This document shows, one piece after another, positions 1-10,870 of a stretch of 64,000 nucleotides of DNA. The notes below the pieces were generated by a model. That model had not been told where the DNA came from. It did not search any database and saw only the letters and a list, made by a program, of their open reading frames with translations. Both the position numbers and the translations under genes were made by a program. Every line of letters begins with the position of its first letter. The first letter of the stretch is position 1. Location: NCBI RefSeq assembly GCF_024586455.1, contig NC_065920.1:16516144-16580143 (forward strand). The letters are read 5' to 3'. This stretch comes from Bactrocera neohumeralis (Eukaryota > Arthropoda > Insecta > Diptera > Tephritidae).

Positions 1-288
1 ATTGTTGTAGTATCGACTTGCAGTCAATACGATTGAGTTGCAAATAAAAATTAGTGGGTGGAGCAGAAATCACCCTGTATCACTGTTCAATCCTAAGTCG
101 AATTGTGGAGGGCTTGCATATTGTTTGAAGTAAGCAGTTAGCATAAGCATGGAATCACTCTTATTTTTACCGTGAAGAAACTGATTCATCCCACCCTCTT
201 TAGCCACTTTATCTGTGCTGTAGTTAATTTCATGTGCTGGGATCTGGGTGCTATATATAGGATGAAAGTTTTGATTGGCGTTATTCCC

Positions 289-445
289 ATGGTTCAAGTC
301 CATATCATCCAATTTGGGCCAGAAATATTCGGTTAGCATTGAGCGGTAGCGATTCCCTTTCGCAGTAACGTGTCGGCCTTGATAATCGCAGAAGTAGTGC
401 GGCCAAATTTCGACTTGTTATTGGATTGTATATCTCTCCATGATG
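289..445 (-). mobile_element. DD41D mariner-type transposase remnant with large internal deletion
   Basis: The minus strand reads through GRHVTAKGNRYRSMLTEY and FWPKLDDMDLN, which matches the stretch just before the second catalytic Asp of the transposase better preserved at 15224-15876 (there GRNVTVNGDRYRSMLTNF). Only about 40 residues of this body remain. Immediately 5' (around 419-441) is an ATG reading MERYTIQ, like the usual start of this family, so the first 200 or so residues have been deleted and the start joined to the middle. Homology stops near 289; the rest of the 70-339 reading frame (HGNNANQNFH onward) is not transposase. The element cannot encode an enzyme. Confidence 0.7.
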
Positions 446-618
446 AAATGGCAAACTTCACTGAAGAGAAATGTCAAAAGAGCGCGAAGTCAGTGTCGTT
501 CGCTGTCCCTATTGGTCTACTTTTATAGTGTTCCTATTGAAAAACCCGTTATAAAGCTCGTAACGGAAAAAACGAAACGAAAGACAAAGAAAACAGCCGA
601 CATATAAATCATAGGTAT

Positions 619-932
619 GGGCAGAAGGTGGAACCTCGAACTGTATGAGTTATACGGTGAGATGGATACAGTTTAGCGCCTAAAAATTCAGCGAATGCGT
701 TGGCTAGGCCTTCATTCTCACATGGATGATGATGCTCCAGCGAAATGCTCCTACTCGATACCTTGGGTGAACAACTGAAGCAATGGCGCCCACGTATCTA
801 GTGGCAGGACCAAGTGCATAGCGAACTGTGTCCACTTGGGATGTAAAACTGTCATGACATCGCAAAGACTATAGGCTACTGTCGAAGTTTCGTGTTCTCA
901 GCCCAGACCGACCCACGGCTGTAGTGCCAGAG
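619..932 (+). pseudogene. RTE-clade retrotransposon, degenerate C-terminal end
   Basis: The plus strand gives RRWNLELYELYGEMDTV, a stop, then RLKIQRMRWLGLHSHMDDDAPAK. This corresponds to the C-terminal tail of RTE polyproteins; the copy at 16379-16771 has RWNDELYEIYDDIDIVQRI and RLRWLGHVVRLDENTPAL. Further downstream a PRI-WQDQV segment and a QTDPRL ending resemble the last residues of the family. There are several stops and at least one frame change, so this is a dead 3' fragment. It differs from the other RTE copies here in sequence (DMD-type rather than DID-type) and orientation, suggesting another subfamily. Confidence 0.65.
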
Positions 933-2439
933 AAAAAGATTGAGAAGGAGATGTGCTGGAGTTCTTCTGAAACATGTGATTCGGTCTCTCTTGAATTTTT
1001 GTTTTCGATTCGATTTGGTAGTGTTTTGTTGCTTAAGTCTCATATCAAATCGTTATGATTTTTTTTCTATAAGAAAAATCTTGACGATTGATGAAAAAGT
1101 TTTCTTAACAAATTCATGACAGTCCTTATCCAGAAAAAATCGAGTTACGTCCCGGTTACTTAAACTCGACTATTGTGGGAACGGTGTACAAATTCACCTA
1201 ACGCTTGGATTCGTAAAGTTCGGTTTTGTTAAAATATAGAGAGTTGCTTTCTTATAAATACAAAGTTCACCAAATCATGATTCATGTCTTTCCAATTTTT
1301 TTTCATATGTTCTGCCAAACCGAATAGAAAGAACTGCTACTAGATTTCGTGTTAAATGCTCCCATCTCAGTAAAAATTTCATTTAAAAATTTGGAAAAAT
1401 AAATTAAATTAAATTAGACAACTTAATTGTAATTAAGGCTTAATATACTCCGTTAAAGTACAACAAATAAGAATCTGAGGCAACAGTAATTTAAAATAAC
1501 GCCAAAACAAAAATAAAAACAGAAATCTAAAAGAAACAGAGTGCCAAGCAAGTACCAGAAATATTTCCGCATTGTGTAAATGCAATTAAGCGTTTATAAT
1601 TTTTTCATTAAAGAAGAAAGCTTAAGACCAACAACAATTATGTTTGTATGTAAATTCCGTTAGACTGCCTGACGAAGTGGCAGAGGAAAGAAAAATTAAA
1701 ATAAGAAATGCTTTTTGTATTAGGGTTGTAGATATTGTGTTGGATAGGTAAGAGTTAAATATCTAATGTACTTACGATATGGATCTTCTTTGCCCAAGAA
1801 TAACGCGAGTTTATTGAGGTGATGAGAACTCTTAGATTATTGATACTAAAACCTTATCTCTTATTTGGTGTGTAAGATGTCATGATATAAATGAATAGCA
1901 TATTAGATATTACGATATATCATTCTGAACAAATTTGTCTTCTTCAGCAATTTTTAGGGCTAAGTTTATCTAACTGATTTAAATTTATTCATGTTATTTT
2001 ATTCTAAATTACATATTTTTCTTTTAACCATTCAGTTATTTTATTTTCCCTCGTGTTCTGAGCTGGGAACAAAAACATCTTTTGCTATATGAATTGTTCA
2101 ACTTCAAACAGAGCGTAAAAATTCTTACTGTCCTTTCAAACCTTCTAACAACTTCGGAAGTTTTTATTTATTTTTTCGCGAACTATCCTTTTTCAGGAGG
2201 TATTACGGTAAAGAAATGGTCCTTTTTTAAAAACGCATATCACTCCATAAAACAAAACAAGTTGTATTTCCCTCCTCTTTTGCATGTATATTAAATTTCA
2301 TATATCACCACATATGGTTCAGGACTTTGTTAAATTCTTTACGTCATTCAATAGGTGTGTGGCTATTATTAAGTAATTCTAATTCTAGGCTATTTTTATT
2401 TTTGCTCTTTTATTCAGCTTTATAAAAAGTGTTACAGTG
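933..2439. other. AT-rich stretch without recognised gene
   Basis: Apart from the R2 repeat at about 1108-1192, this interval is AT-rich with short homopolymers and scattered stops in every frame. The only longer frame (2082-2294 plus, 70 codons) is Phe/Leu/Tyr-rich with no motif and was not accepted as a gene. Nothing else could be supported. Confidence 0.5.
1108..1192 (+). repeat. R2 short dispersed repeat, copy 1 (partial)
   Basis: The segment has a GACAGTCCTT core, then a CCGGTTAC segment, then ACTCGACTATTGTGGGAACG. The same order (GACAGTCCTTGGCCGGATA, later CGGCTGTCGTGAGAACG) is seen at 56318-56455, and a close relative lies at 11903-12022. The 5' TTG-rich, GCGGCAGAA part found in the other copies is missing here. 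The class of the element is unknown; it has no coding capacity. Confidence 0.55.
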
Positions 2440-3318
2440 ATCCCAAATATGCCCCGTTCGATAATCTGTTTCCATCTAGACGGCAGCTTCATAATACCCC
2501 CCTCCTTTTTTGGAAGAACTCGGGCAGCCACTTCTCACAAGCCTCTTTTGAGTTCAACTTTACACCAACAAGGGCGTTCGTAATCACTTGGCGCTGTGGC
2601 CGGGCTATACGGTGGATGCGATAAAACCTCCCATCCGAGCTCCCGTAGCTTCTGACGAGTCATCTACGAAGTGTGTGGTCTGGCGTTGTCCTGGTGGAAC
2701 ACTACACCCTTCCTGTTGGCCAATTCTGGACGCTTCTGGTCGATCGCCTGCTTCAAGCGGTCCAGTTGTTCGCAGTAGATGGGAGATGGAATTAAGCATC
2801 TGGCTATATGGGAGCAGCTCATAGTGTATGATTCCCTTCCAATCGCACCAAACACACAGCAAAAACCTTCCTGGCCGTCAATCTTGGCTTGGTCACTGTT
2901 TGGGTCGAGTTCGTTCCGTTTCAGCAGCATATCGCAGGCGTTGATTCGGTCTAAAAGGTTTTTTTGCGTCAAATCATGCGGCACCCAAACATCAAGCTTT
3001 TTTGTGTATCCAGCCTTCTGCAGTTGATTTAAAATGGTTTGGTGACTAACTCCCATCTTCTGGGCGATGTCACGAGATGCCACATTCCGGTCTAACTCGA
3101 TGTTTTCCATGATTTGATCGGTATTCGTCCGCCGGCTCGCTTATCCATGCTGTCGTCTTACCCCCTCTGAATCGTCGAAACCATTCCTCCGCAGTTCGTA
3201 GTGATAGAGTACCATCCACCAAAACACCATTAATCTCACGGAACGTTTCTCTAGCGCATTTGCCTTTAACGAAGGAAAACTTTAAAATAGCGCGAATTAG
3301 GGCATTAGTGAACTCCAT
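2440..3318 (-). mobile_element. DD34D mariner transposase pseudogene
   Basis: Reading the minus strand, an ATG at 3318 starts MEFTNALIRAILKFSFVKGK, followed by ARETFREINGVL and SLRTAEEWFRRFRGG, the N-terminal helix-turn-helix region of mariner transposases. After a frameshift near 3110-3160 it resumes as MENIELDRNVASRDIAQKMG with SHQTILNQLQKAGY and KKLDVWVPHDLTQKN, containing the WVPHEL-type mariner signature. The sequence then jumps from LLKRNELDP to a segment normally about 30 residues further on, so the first catalytic Asp is deleted. The second Asp survives in FHQDNARPHTS and the third motif as SPATAPSDY; the 34-residue gap between these defines DD34D. Downstream, KEACEKWLPEFF and IMKLPSRWKQIIE mark the C-terminus. 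Full elements encode about 345 residues. Several frameshifts and the missing Asp make this copy dead. I could not fix its terminal inverted repeats. Confidence 0.88.
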
Positions 3319-3589
3319 GTTTACACGTCTGTAACTGTTGAACGCAATATCCAACCAATCATGCATAGTGTCGTTTTATAGGTTATGTCAAGACCTTTCA
3401 AAGATATATAGTATTGCCAGATACGAGCTCTGTAGCGCTTTATACATAGCCGCGAAATTCAAAAGACAAAAAGGCGGAACTTTGCCTCGATATTTGAAAC
3501 ACCCAGAAGGAAAGGTATATAAATAATCACCAACAAAATCGATGGTGAAAAACCGATATAAATTTATAAGCACTTTAAAGTTCGATTAT

Positions 3590-3945
3590 AGTGCGCCAAA
3601 AAATATCGAATATGGTCAGATGGGCTCTCATTGATATGGACTGGCAAACATGTTAGTGTAAAACAAATATGTCAAATAATGAAATTTGGGGCGGATCACT
3701 GATGGCTGGGGATGTTTTCGTGGAAATGAGTTGGGTGTACTTCGGTGCAACGATAGTTTAACGCGTCCCTCAGATTATAGTGATATTCTGGAAGATTTAT
3801 ATCTTCCAAATCTGGATATAATCGAACTGAAACGTGGACAAGGAGATATTTTCATGCAGGATAACGATCCGAAACACCGCAAAAATTACCAAATCGCGGT
3901 ACACGTGGTTGCAGGCCAGCTAGCTTTTTACACACCCTAATACAA
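3590..3945 (+). mobile_element. Tc1-like transposase fragment
   Basis: The plus frame 3686-3940 reads ITDGWGCFRGNELGVLRCND, then SDYSDILEDLYLP and IFMQDNDPKHRKNYQIA. In Tc1 family transposases the order is GGGSIMVWGCF, a YRDILE-type helix, and a QDNDPKH motif that carries the second catalytic Asp. All three are present in order and at normal spacing. The segment before (KFG at about 3682) supports an original KFGGGS start of this block. Nothing of the DNA-binding domain or the first and third catalytic residues remains, so the copy is a short internal fragment. It lies in opposite orientation to the mariner just upstream. Confidence 0.78.
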
Positions 3946-5165
3946 GCCGTCAAAAGTATTTCGAATATTTATATGCCGTGCTATCTAGTCTCATTTTCCG
4001 TTGTCATCTGTATCTTTTTTCTCACTGATATGCCATTGTGCGTGTTCGTTTCCATGTTGTTTGCTGTCATCTGCAAAATTTTTCCATTTTCCTTAAGCGC
4101 CGCTCATTTGCTGCTTTTATTTTTATTTAGGCGTGTTGGCTTCTTTCTCGCTTTCTGCTGCCGCGTGTAGCAACATGTTCGTTTATTTTTTCCCATTTAG
4201 AAAGTTTATTTTTTTAATAAAGCCCGCTTAAAAATCGGCCTACCCCCAGCACAGTTACGGGGCTAACACTGACTGCGCTGTGTTATGCCATGTTGTGCTA
4301 TTTCGCGCTATGTTAGGTTGTGCTGTTCTATGCTATTTAGGATAACATCTGAATTTATGTAAAAGCGCTAGTATTTGCATATCACGGCACTTGGTTACAT
4401 ATTTACATAAATATATAAAGACATGTTTACATATAGATATACATATTTACATATGTGTATATGTATGTATATACCTACGTATATCTACATATGTATATTC
4501 ATTCCGAAGCAGCAAACATTTTTTCCGCCGCCACAATTTCGTGCGAATAAAAGAAATTCATACCAAGCGCGTTAAGCGTAGCATACTTTCTGGCGCTTTG
4601 CCTGGTTTTCCTTCCTTTTTGCTTTCTATTCTCACACTGGCGCTGGATAGCATGCAGATTGTGTGGAAATAACAATATAAAGATATCCTGGGGCTTGGTT
4701 TGCGCCTCTACGTGCTTGTGTATGTGTGTGTGTAGAAAGGTTTACTTTTCTGAATATATGTACATATATATATACATATATATTTATAAGCATTTGTAGG
4801 CTTTTATGCGCCGCCAATGAAGCGTTGTCATTTCTTTTCGCCTCCTTCAGCTTTTTTCTTTGTTTTTCTACAACAAAATATGCGCTGTTGTTCTTGTTGT
4901 TTGTTGGCGTGTTGACTTCACAATTGTAAATGAAAACTGTTGCGGATTAGTATTTAAAATAATGTCCTGCAGCGATGTACATAACTTGTTTGGCATTATT
5001 TTGTCGTTGTTGTTGTTGTTGCTGTGCTGTTTTTAATTTTCACGCTGCGTTCCTTCTTTTAATTTTTCTTCGCTCTTCTCATATATTTTGCTTTCTACAG
5101 CTGTTTTTTTCTTTCTGTAATCTATATTTTTTGTTGTTGGGTTACGTTTTGTGTGTCGTGATGTT
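3946..5165. other. Non-coding, T-rich stretch with TATA/CATA simple repeats
   Basis: The interval has no recognisable gene. Around 4395-4505 and 4740-4795 are degenerate (TACATA)n/(TATA)n microsatellites, and from about 4970 to 5160 the plus strand is rich in TTG and TTTCT runs. The several open frames (for example 4975-5232) are Cys/Phe/Leu strings produced by these repeats. Confidence 0.5.
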
Positions 5166-5166
5166 T

Positions 5167-5303
5167 CATAAAATTTATATTTTGCAGATAAATGCATCAG
5201 TCGGCAGTGTGTGCGTGCAACGTGCGCCGTAAGCGTTTGGATAGCAGCGCATGAAATGAAGAAAAAAGAAAAAAACTTTCACGAAACAAGTTCACGCTAA
5301 GGG
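5167..5303 (+). promoter_or_regulatory. Possible core promoter and 5' non-coding exon
   Basis: A CATAAAA TATA-like box at 5167-5173 lies about 32 bases before an arthropod-type initiator TCAGTC at 5197-5202 (A at 5199). About 100 bases downstream, AAGGGTGAGTAA at 5299-5310 is a near-consensus splice donor with GT at 5303-5304. Together this could be a TATA-Inr promoter followed by a short untranslated first exon. Each motif is weak alone and no protein exon was found downstream on this strand, so this is a hypothesis. Confidence 0.25.
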
Positions 5304-5519
5304 TGAGTAAGAATTTTTATTACAACGCAATTTACATATTTTTCTTGTTAAAATTCTTATGCATCGTTCACACTTTGTATAACGCAACGCCTTCCTGCCA
5401 TAAATTTTCGTTGGCATTGCCTTTGCGAAAGCTTCTTTGGCTGGCTGAGTAGTTTTACAAACAGATATATATAATTGTATATATTATACATAACGTGAGT
5501 GTTAAATTGTAGTACATAC

Positions 5520-5890
5520 CACATACCATATGATCAAATTTGACCCGGACTGACAGAAGCAAAATTTTTAGGTATTTTGATACAAATTTTTATTATTGTC
5601 TTCGCAAAATAGCATTAACTAAATACTCAAAAAACTTCCATATACTATATGATCAAATTTGACTCGGACTGACAAAAACTACACTTTTAGTTACGTTAAT
5701 ACAAATTTTCATTAATTCCTTTTCAAAATAGCATTAAATACTCAAAAAACTTCCACATATCATATGATCAAATTTGACTCGGACTGTAAAAAACTAAAGT
5801 TTTTGGTTATTTAATACAAATTTTCATTATTGCCTTCTCAAATTAGCACTAAATACTCAAAAAAACTTCCACATTCCGTATGATTTGAAC
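5520..5890. repeat. Tandem repeat, about 117-bp unit, 3 to 4 copies
   Basis: The landmark TGATCAAATTTGAC occurs at 5531, 5650 and 5765, and a decayed fourth copy begins at 5881 (spacings 119, 115 and 116). Each unit also repeats ATACAAATTTTCATTA, AAATAGCATTAA and TACTCAAAAAACTTCCA. The units are about 85-90 percent alike by eye. The array lies directly before a mariner N-terminal fragment in opposite reading direction. A derivation from the element's end by tandem duplication is possible, but the termini were not established. Confidence 0.85.
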
Positions 5891-5969
5891 AAAACTAATA
5901 CAAGCATTTAACGCTTAATCCAATTTTCCATTACACTGGGAGAGCCAAACCTTCAGGGCCTTCACTAAA

Positions 5970-6520
5970 TTTGATTTTTTTTTTTGAACAATTTTGACAA
6001 CATATTAATTTTATAAACTCGCGTCTCATCTTCATTAATGATGCCACGTTGATGATCATCTCTTTTGCGCCTTCTACTCTGCTTCGTTTTTGTTAAAACT
6101 TTAGGTCTTTTTGTACGAGTCTGTTGACACTCTTCATTCTCGAAACTTTAGCAAAAATGTGTTCTGTCGGTCCACAAGAGATGTTTAGATCTCTGCAATC
6201 TCTCTGATGCCAGCACAGCGACTTTCAAGCACTGTTTTTTAACCTTGATGCTAGCCTCATTAACAGAGATTGACGAACGACTCGCTTGACGCCAATTTTC
6301 GATAAATTCACGCTCGCGGAATGCTTTGTGTCACTGAAATACTTCTGTTCGTGGTAAAGTTGACTTCCCAATACGCTTCTGCACCATTTTCCATGATTCC
6401 ATAGGCGTGATGCCATTAAAAAAGCAAAATTTCAAGAAAAATAAGTAAATTTTTTTCCATCTTAAAAATCGCCAGACAAATGTTTGCGTAAACCAAGAGT
6501 GCCAAAGAAACACTATTGAC
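5970..6520 (-). mobile_element. Mariner transposase N-terminal fragment, degenerate
   Basis: From high to low coordinates the minus strand shows FFNGITPMESWKMVQKRIG followed by KSTLPRTEVFQ, which is the N-terminal helix-turn-helix block of mariner transposases. Next comes an HKAFREREF-type stretch and SISVNEASIKVKK, corresponding to the linker SVNDENIDKVK. Near 6000-6080 DDHQRGIINEDETRVY recalls the ITGDETWVY motif holding the first catalytic Asp. The rest of the catalytic domain is absent. Several stops and frame changes make it a fossil. It is a different family from the one at 2440-3318 but similar to that at 14480-15069. Confidence 0.7.
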
Positions 6521-7314
6521 TTTCTCTTTCTAAATCTACATTGCTAGCGTTTATCTTATCTAAGAAGCCGTTTTATTTCATTCTCAACCGGTAACCTTTG
6601 TTTTGCCCAATAAAATACTGAGCTTTTATGTTTTCACGTCAGACCAACTGGTCTAACACACTTTCGAATACTTTCACGACATTCTCGGCTTATGCTCTAC
6701 ATTTTATTTTCATTATCTAATCTAATATTTAAGAGTGAAACTTCAGGATCCTGCATTCCATAAGTTATTTACTTCGATTCAAACCACTTTCCAGTTTTTG
6801 TAAGAACTGTGAAACATTATTCGTATTACTTCTAAATTTTTTTTTTCATATTTGAAAGGTTGGATACTAAGGATGCTTATTGCTTTCCGTAAAACTTCCT
6901 ACATGCCAAACCTAGAACAAAACTAATTGGGTATGACTCGGTCCTAAGTAAAGTCTATTTTTTGGGACGTTCTTATATTGTAATTAAAAACTTTTTGTAA
7001 AATTTCGGCTCTAAAGCAGCACTTCCAAGACCAATCATGACTTCCATCAGCAGTTAATAAATACCTCATTCCTCTATTTCGAAACATTTAGAGGATACAT
7101 CATATGTTTGCTGGTTTGAGGCACTGGTTAGAAGTGGTTTCTTCAAACTACCTATATGATCTATGGCCGCCATAGAACTTAATTTGAAATCAATTTACCA
7201 AAAATAAAACCCCTCTATTCTTGAAATACATATATTTCTATCGAAACAACTAATATACGGTTTCATGTAACAATGAATAAAGTACAACTTGAGTGTTAAT
7301 GTTGTTCCAAGTAT
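6521..7314. other. AT-rich stretch without recognised gene
   Basis: No coding, RNA or repeat signal was identified beyond ordinary AT-rich sequence. No open frame longer than 60 codons with protein-like composition exists here. Confidence 0.5.
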
Positions 7315-8290
7315 TACATATCTACGACTTCGTTTAGATTGTCAACAGTGACGTGTAGCCAAGTCAAATACGACGACTGTTTTGTTTGATGACAGGAGAT
7401 ATTTCCACAAACCCTCGTTCACCACCAGACTCATTTGCTTTCCTCTTTGTCTCCTGGAGAAAGCTGGAACTACGGTAAATATCGCTAATGTGGTCGCCAG
7501 CAGTTGTATATTTAACGAAGATTGTTTTTCAGATCTGCAGCAAATTTCCAGAGTATTGAAATTTTTAGCAATAAAGAGTCGCCTTGTCCGAAGCCTTGTT
7601 TGGTGATCCTGTCGGAGCTTCTGGTATTGCTCTACGTCAGTTTACACAGCCGTATTAGTTTTGCGGAGATACCAAATTCGGGCATCGCGGCATAAAGGCA
7701 GTTCCTTTTCGTGCTGTCGAAAGCAGCTTTAAAATCGACGAAGAGGTGGTGTGTGTCGATCCTCTTTTCATGGGTCTTTTTCGAGATTTGTCGCATAGTG
7801 AAATGATTTTTTAGGTCTAAACCCATACTGATGAGGTCCAATCAGTTTGTTGACGGTGGGCTTAATTTGTATGTGCAAGCTTTAGAACCTTGAATGTTAA
7901 TTTGAAAACAATTATAGTTGGCAGAATGCATTTTGTGGATTGACAGAGCACACTTTTAAATTCCAATCGTCGGGCATGCTTTAATTATTTGGCAAAGAAG
8001 CATGCCTCAAAAATTATCAGTTCTTCGTCACCGTTATTTGAATAGTTTGTCCGAAATCCATATATTTTTATTGTTCTTTTTTTTGACGGGTAATTGCTAT
8101 TCGAACATCTTCATAGTCGGGCAAAGGAATATCCGTTCCATCGTTATCCACTGGGGACTGTGGTTTCTAAAAGTGTTTCCTCCGGTCTTGAAGCACTACT
8201 TTTTGTTAGTCATCATCTTTTGGCGACCTTGTCAAGCTTTCTTGATTTTTGTCAGGCAACATCCCTCGGTATATACTGGCGACTGCTTTT
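7315..8290 (-). pseudogene. RTE-clade retrotransposon fragment (reverse transcriptase region)
   Basis: On the minus strand, THEKRIDTHHLFVDFKAAFDS followed by TKRNCLYAAMPEFGIS and AKLIRLCKLT matches the RTE copy at 16827-18176 almost residue for residue. It covers the RT motif with the catalytic Asp of the FKAAFDS block. Nucleotide similarity continues at lower level on both sides, from a CTGTTTTGTTTGATGACAGG tract near 7380 to a TCCGGTCTTGAAGC tract near 8190, equivalent to positions 16968 to 18100 of the full copy. Internal deletions remove the YADD motif. It carries no functional domain. Confidence 0.85.
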
Positions 8291-10158
8291 CCAAAAGTTT
8301 TTTTGTTTTGTTTTTGTAATATCATAAGTTTTGGGAAAAGAGTTTTTTAGATAAGTTCTAACTTCACAAAGTAGAAGTTAGAAAAGTTAAGTTTATTTAC
8401 ATATTTCTTGTCACAAGATTTGTATTTTTTTGTCTTTCTTTATCCTTTTATAGCATTCTACAGGTATTAATAAATTTCGATTAACCCTCATGCACATAGG
8501 CATAAATTTTGACGAACATAAAGGTAAATGCTATTTCCCCTAACTGGAAGAGCTTCTTTCGTATCTTGAACTTTCAATTGCATGTTTTATATAACTTAAC
8601 TTTGGACAAGTTTGTTCTGAAATAAATCCCGATTACCCCTCAAGTTGCACAAAGAATTGACTACTCTTTATTTGAATCTAACTATTTATCTCAATTTTCC
8701 ACAATACACAGGTTAACCTTTACCTTAACGCCAGATTTCACATTCATTTTTTGAACAACATTTCCCCCTAACCCCCTGATTCACCGAGGTCAATAAGCTT
8801 CTATGCGAAATGCGAAACCCCCGCTGTTCAGTTGGTCGTTTGCCGCGATTAATGTTAATTTTTATTAGCATCGTGTACGGCTATTCGGCACAGCTCGACT
8901 TCCTGCGAGGGTGATTCACATTGAATGTCATTTCTTTCATTAAAATTCAAAATCCGAAGAGGTGTGGTGGCGCACAACAACTGCAAACAATATTGAAACA
9001 ATGGATAACATTGGAAAGTAATAAAAAATGCAGAGAAAAATTATAATGGCAAAAATTGCTGAAAAAATACCGAAAAGTTACCCCAAAACAAACCGGGGAG
9101 ATGTGCTTCACACCAACGCCCAGCATTGCTTGTGTCAGCTCAGCACGGCTCAGCATTTATTAGTATTGACTCCCCCAAATTTTTCAACTTACCCACATTC
9201 ACCACTTCCTCTTCGACATTTTCAGTTTGCCCCACCACACTTGCCGCCGCGCGCTCATTATTTATTCGCCGCGCAGTTTCTATTAATTATCGTTACACAA
9301 TTTTCGATTGGTAAATATCTTGAAATGAATGTTATCCTGTTGTTCAATTTCCCTCGTACACTCCTCTCTTCCCTCGCTTTTACTACTTTATTTGTTTTTG
9401 GTTTGCTTTTATTTCTTTTTTGCTTCATTTTATATTTCAGCATTTTTATACAGTTTACTGCTTACCATTCCTCTCTTCCCAGCAAACTTCAGTCGTTCAT
9501 TTCCATCGATATCTCGCTGTGCTGTGCCAATATCTCGCACTGTCCTGTCCCATTGTCCGCCATTAATTCCTCGCATTTTTATTATTCGTAAAAATCCGCT
9601 CATCTGCACATTTTTATTAGCATTTAATTATGTTTGCTGCATTCGAATTGACCCCAGCGTGTTTTAATATATCCCCCGATGTACTATATATACTATAAAT
9701 ATCTATATACGCATGTATATCAATGAGTGAGAGTTGAGTGTAGAATGGGTAGCGAAGAGATTGTAGAATAATTATTGGCGTTTTCGCTTGCTCGTCTGAA
9801 CATTTCTTTGTCTCTCCGTGGGGGTATTAAAAATTTTCCGTTTTTATTTGATTACTTTTTTATTTTAATGAGTCTTCATCTGTTTTGATTAAGCGCTTTA
9901 CGAATTTATTGCCTGTTCTCTAATCGATTATTATAGTCCTAAATTTTTCCATGCTGTAAATATCCTTAATGCGTTATACAAGTAAGGTGTAAGTTTAATA
10001 TTCTGTAATTATATGTGTTAGGTTTTCGAAAAGCCATTTTCTTAGTTTTACTGGAAAACATACCCAATATTTCCATTTGGTTTGTTTGAAAATTTCGCTC
10101 TTATTATTCACCATTGTTTTTCATTAAGAGCTAAGTTCCGATTATACCAATCCTCCAA
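8291..10158. other. Non-coding stretch, T/C-rich in part
   Basis: No gene could be supported. The longest frame, 9028-9591 on the plus strand (187 codons), is rich in Leu, Phe, Ser, Pro and His with no domain and reflects pyrimidine-rich DNA. Microsatellite-like TATA/CATA runs occur near 9680-9725. Confidence 0.5.
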
Positions 10159-10615
10159 CTTTTTATACCCTGAGCAAGGTATATTAAATTTGCCACGAAG
10201 TTTGTAAATCCTAGAAAAAAACATACATACATACAAAACAAGGGAAATGATGAGCATGATCAGTTGAGTCGATCTAGCCCGTCGTTTTCTTCCCAAGAGG
10301 CTACTTATTTGTCTGAACTACCGATATCGGACCACTATAGCTTATAGCTGCCATACGAACTGGTCAATAAAAATCAAGTTCTCGTAGTTAAAACTTTTTT
10401 ATTTGACAAGATATCTTCATGAAATTTGGTATGGATTATTATCAAAGGCAACGGTACAATCTCCAAAGAAATTGTTCAGGCCGTACTTCTACAGCATAAA
10501 GCTGCCATACAAACCGATCGATCAAATTTAATATAAAATAATTTGTATACCCTTTGTGCTATAACAAATGTGCTTCTGAAGGGTATTATAGCTTCGGTGA
10601 AGTTGAAATTGTTAT
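10159..10615 (+). repeat. R1 dispersed repeat, copy 1
   Basis: It begins at TATACCCTGAGCAAGGTATA (imperfect hairpin head) and runs through a GCCACGAAGTTTGTAA leader. A CGATATCGGACCACTATAGC core with GCTGCCATACGAACTG and a GACAAGATATCTTCATG segment follows, then a second truncated unit with GCTGCCATACAAACCGATCG. It ends with GGGTATTATAGCTTCGGTG near 10603. Head, internal units and tail are in the same order as in the longest copy at 62957-63862. There are about one and a half internal units here. Confidence 0.8.
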
Positions 10616-10870
10616 TATTTTGAACTTCTATTCGTCCTTCACAATAGTTTTAGTTTCGCATATTTCTTTTCAGTTGATAGTCTTTTTAGAACAGAGTCCA
10701 ACAAAATATCGTAGAGTTCAGAACCGGAAATTATGTGGAAGAAAGTCGAAGCTTAACACAATTTTGGTTTATCGTTTCCTTTACAAAATGTATGCTCTTT
10801 TCTCTGAAATGTGTTAACTAATCCCGTTCTTCGTTTAAATTTAGAGTTTATTTTAAAAGACGTCAGAGCC

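Noticed and set aside
2588..3027. Plus-strand frames over the mariner at 2440-3318
   Set aside because: They are complements of the transposase, which has unmistakable mariner motifs on the minus strand.
9028..9591. 187-codon plus-strand frame
   Set aside because: Composition follows pyrimidine-rich DNA (Leu, Phe, Ser, Pro, His), overlapping frames are equally open, and no domain or start context supports a gene.
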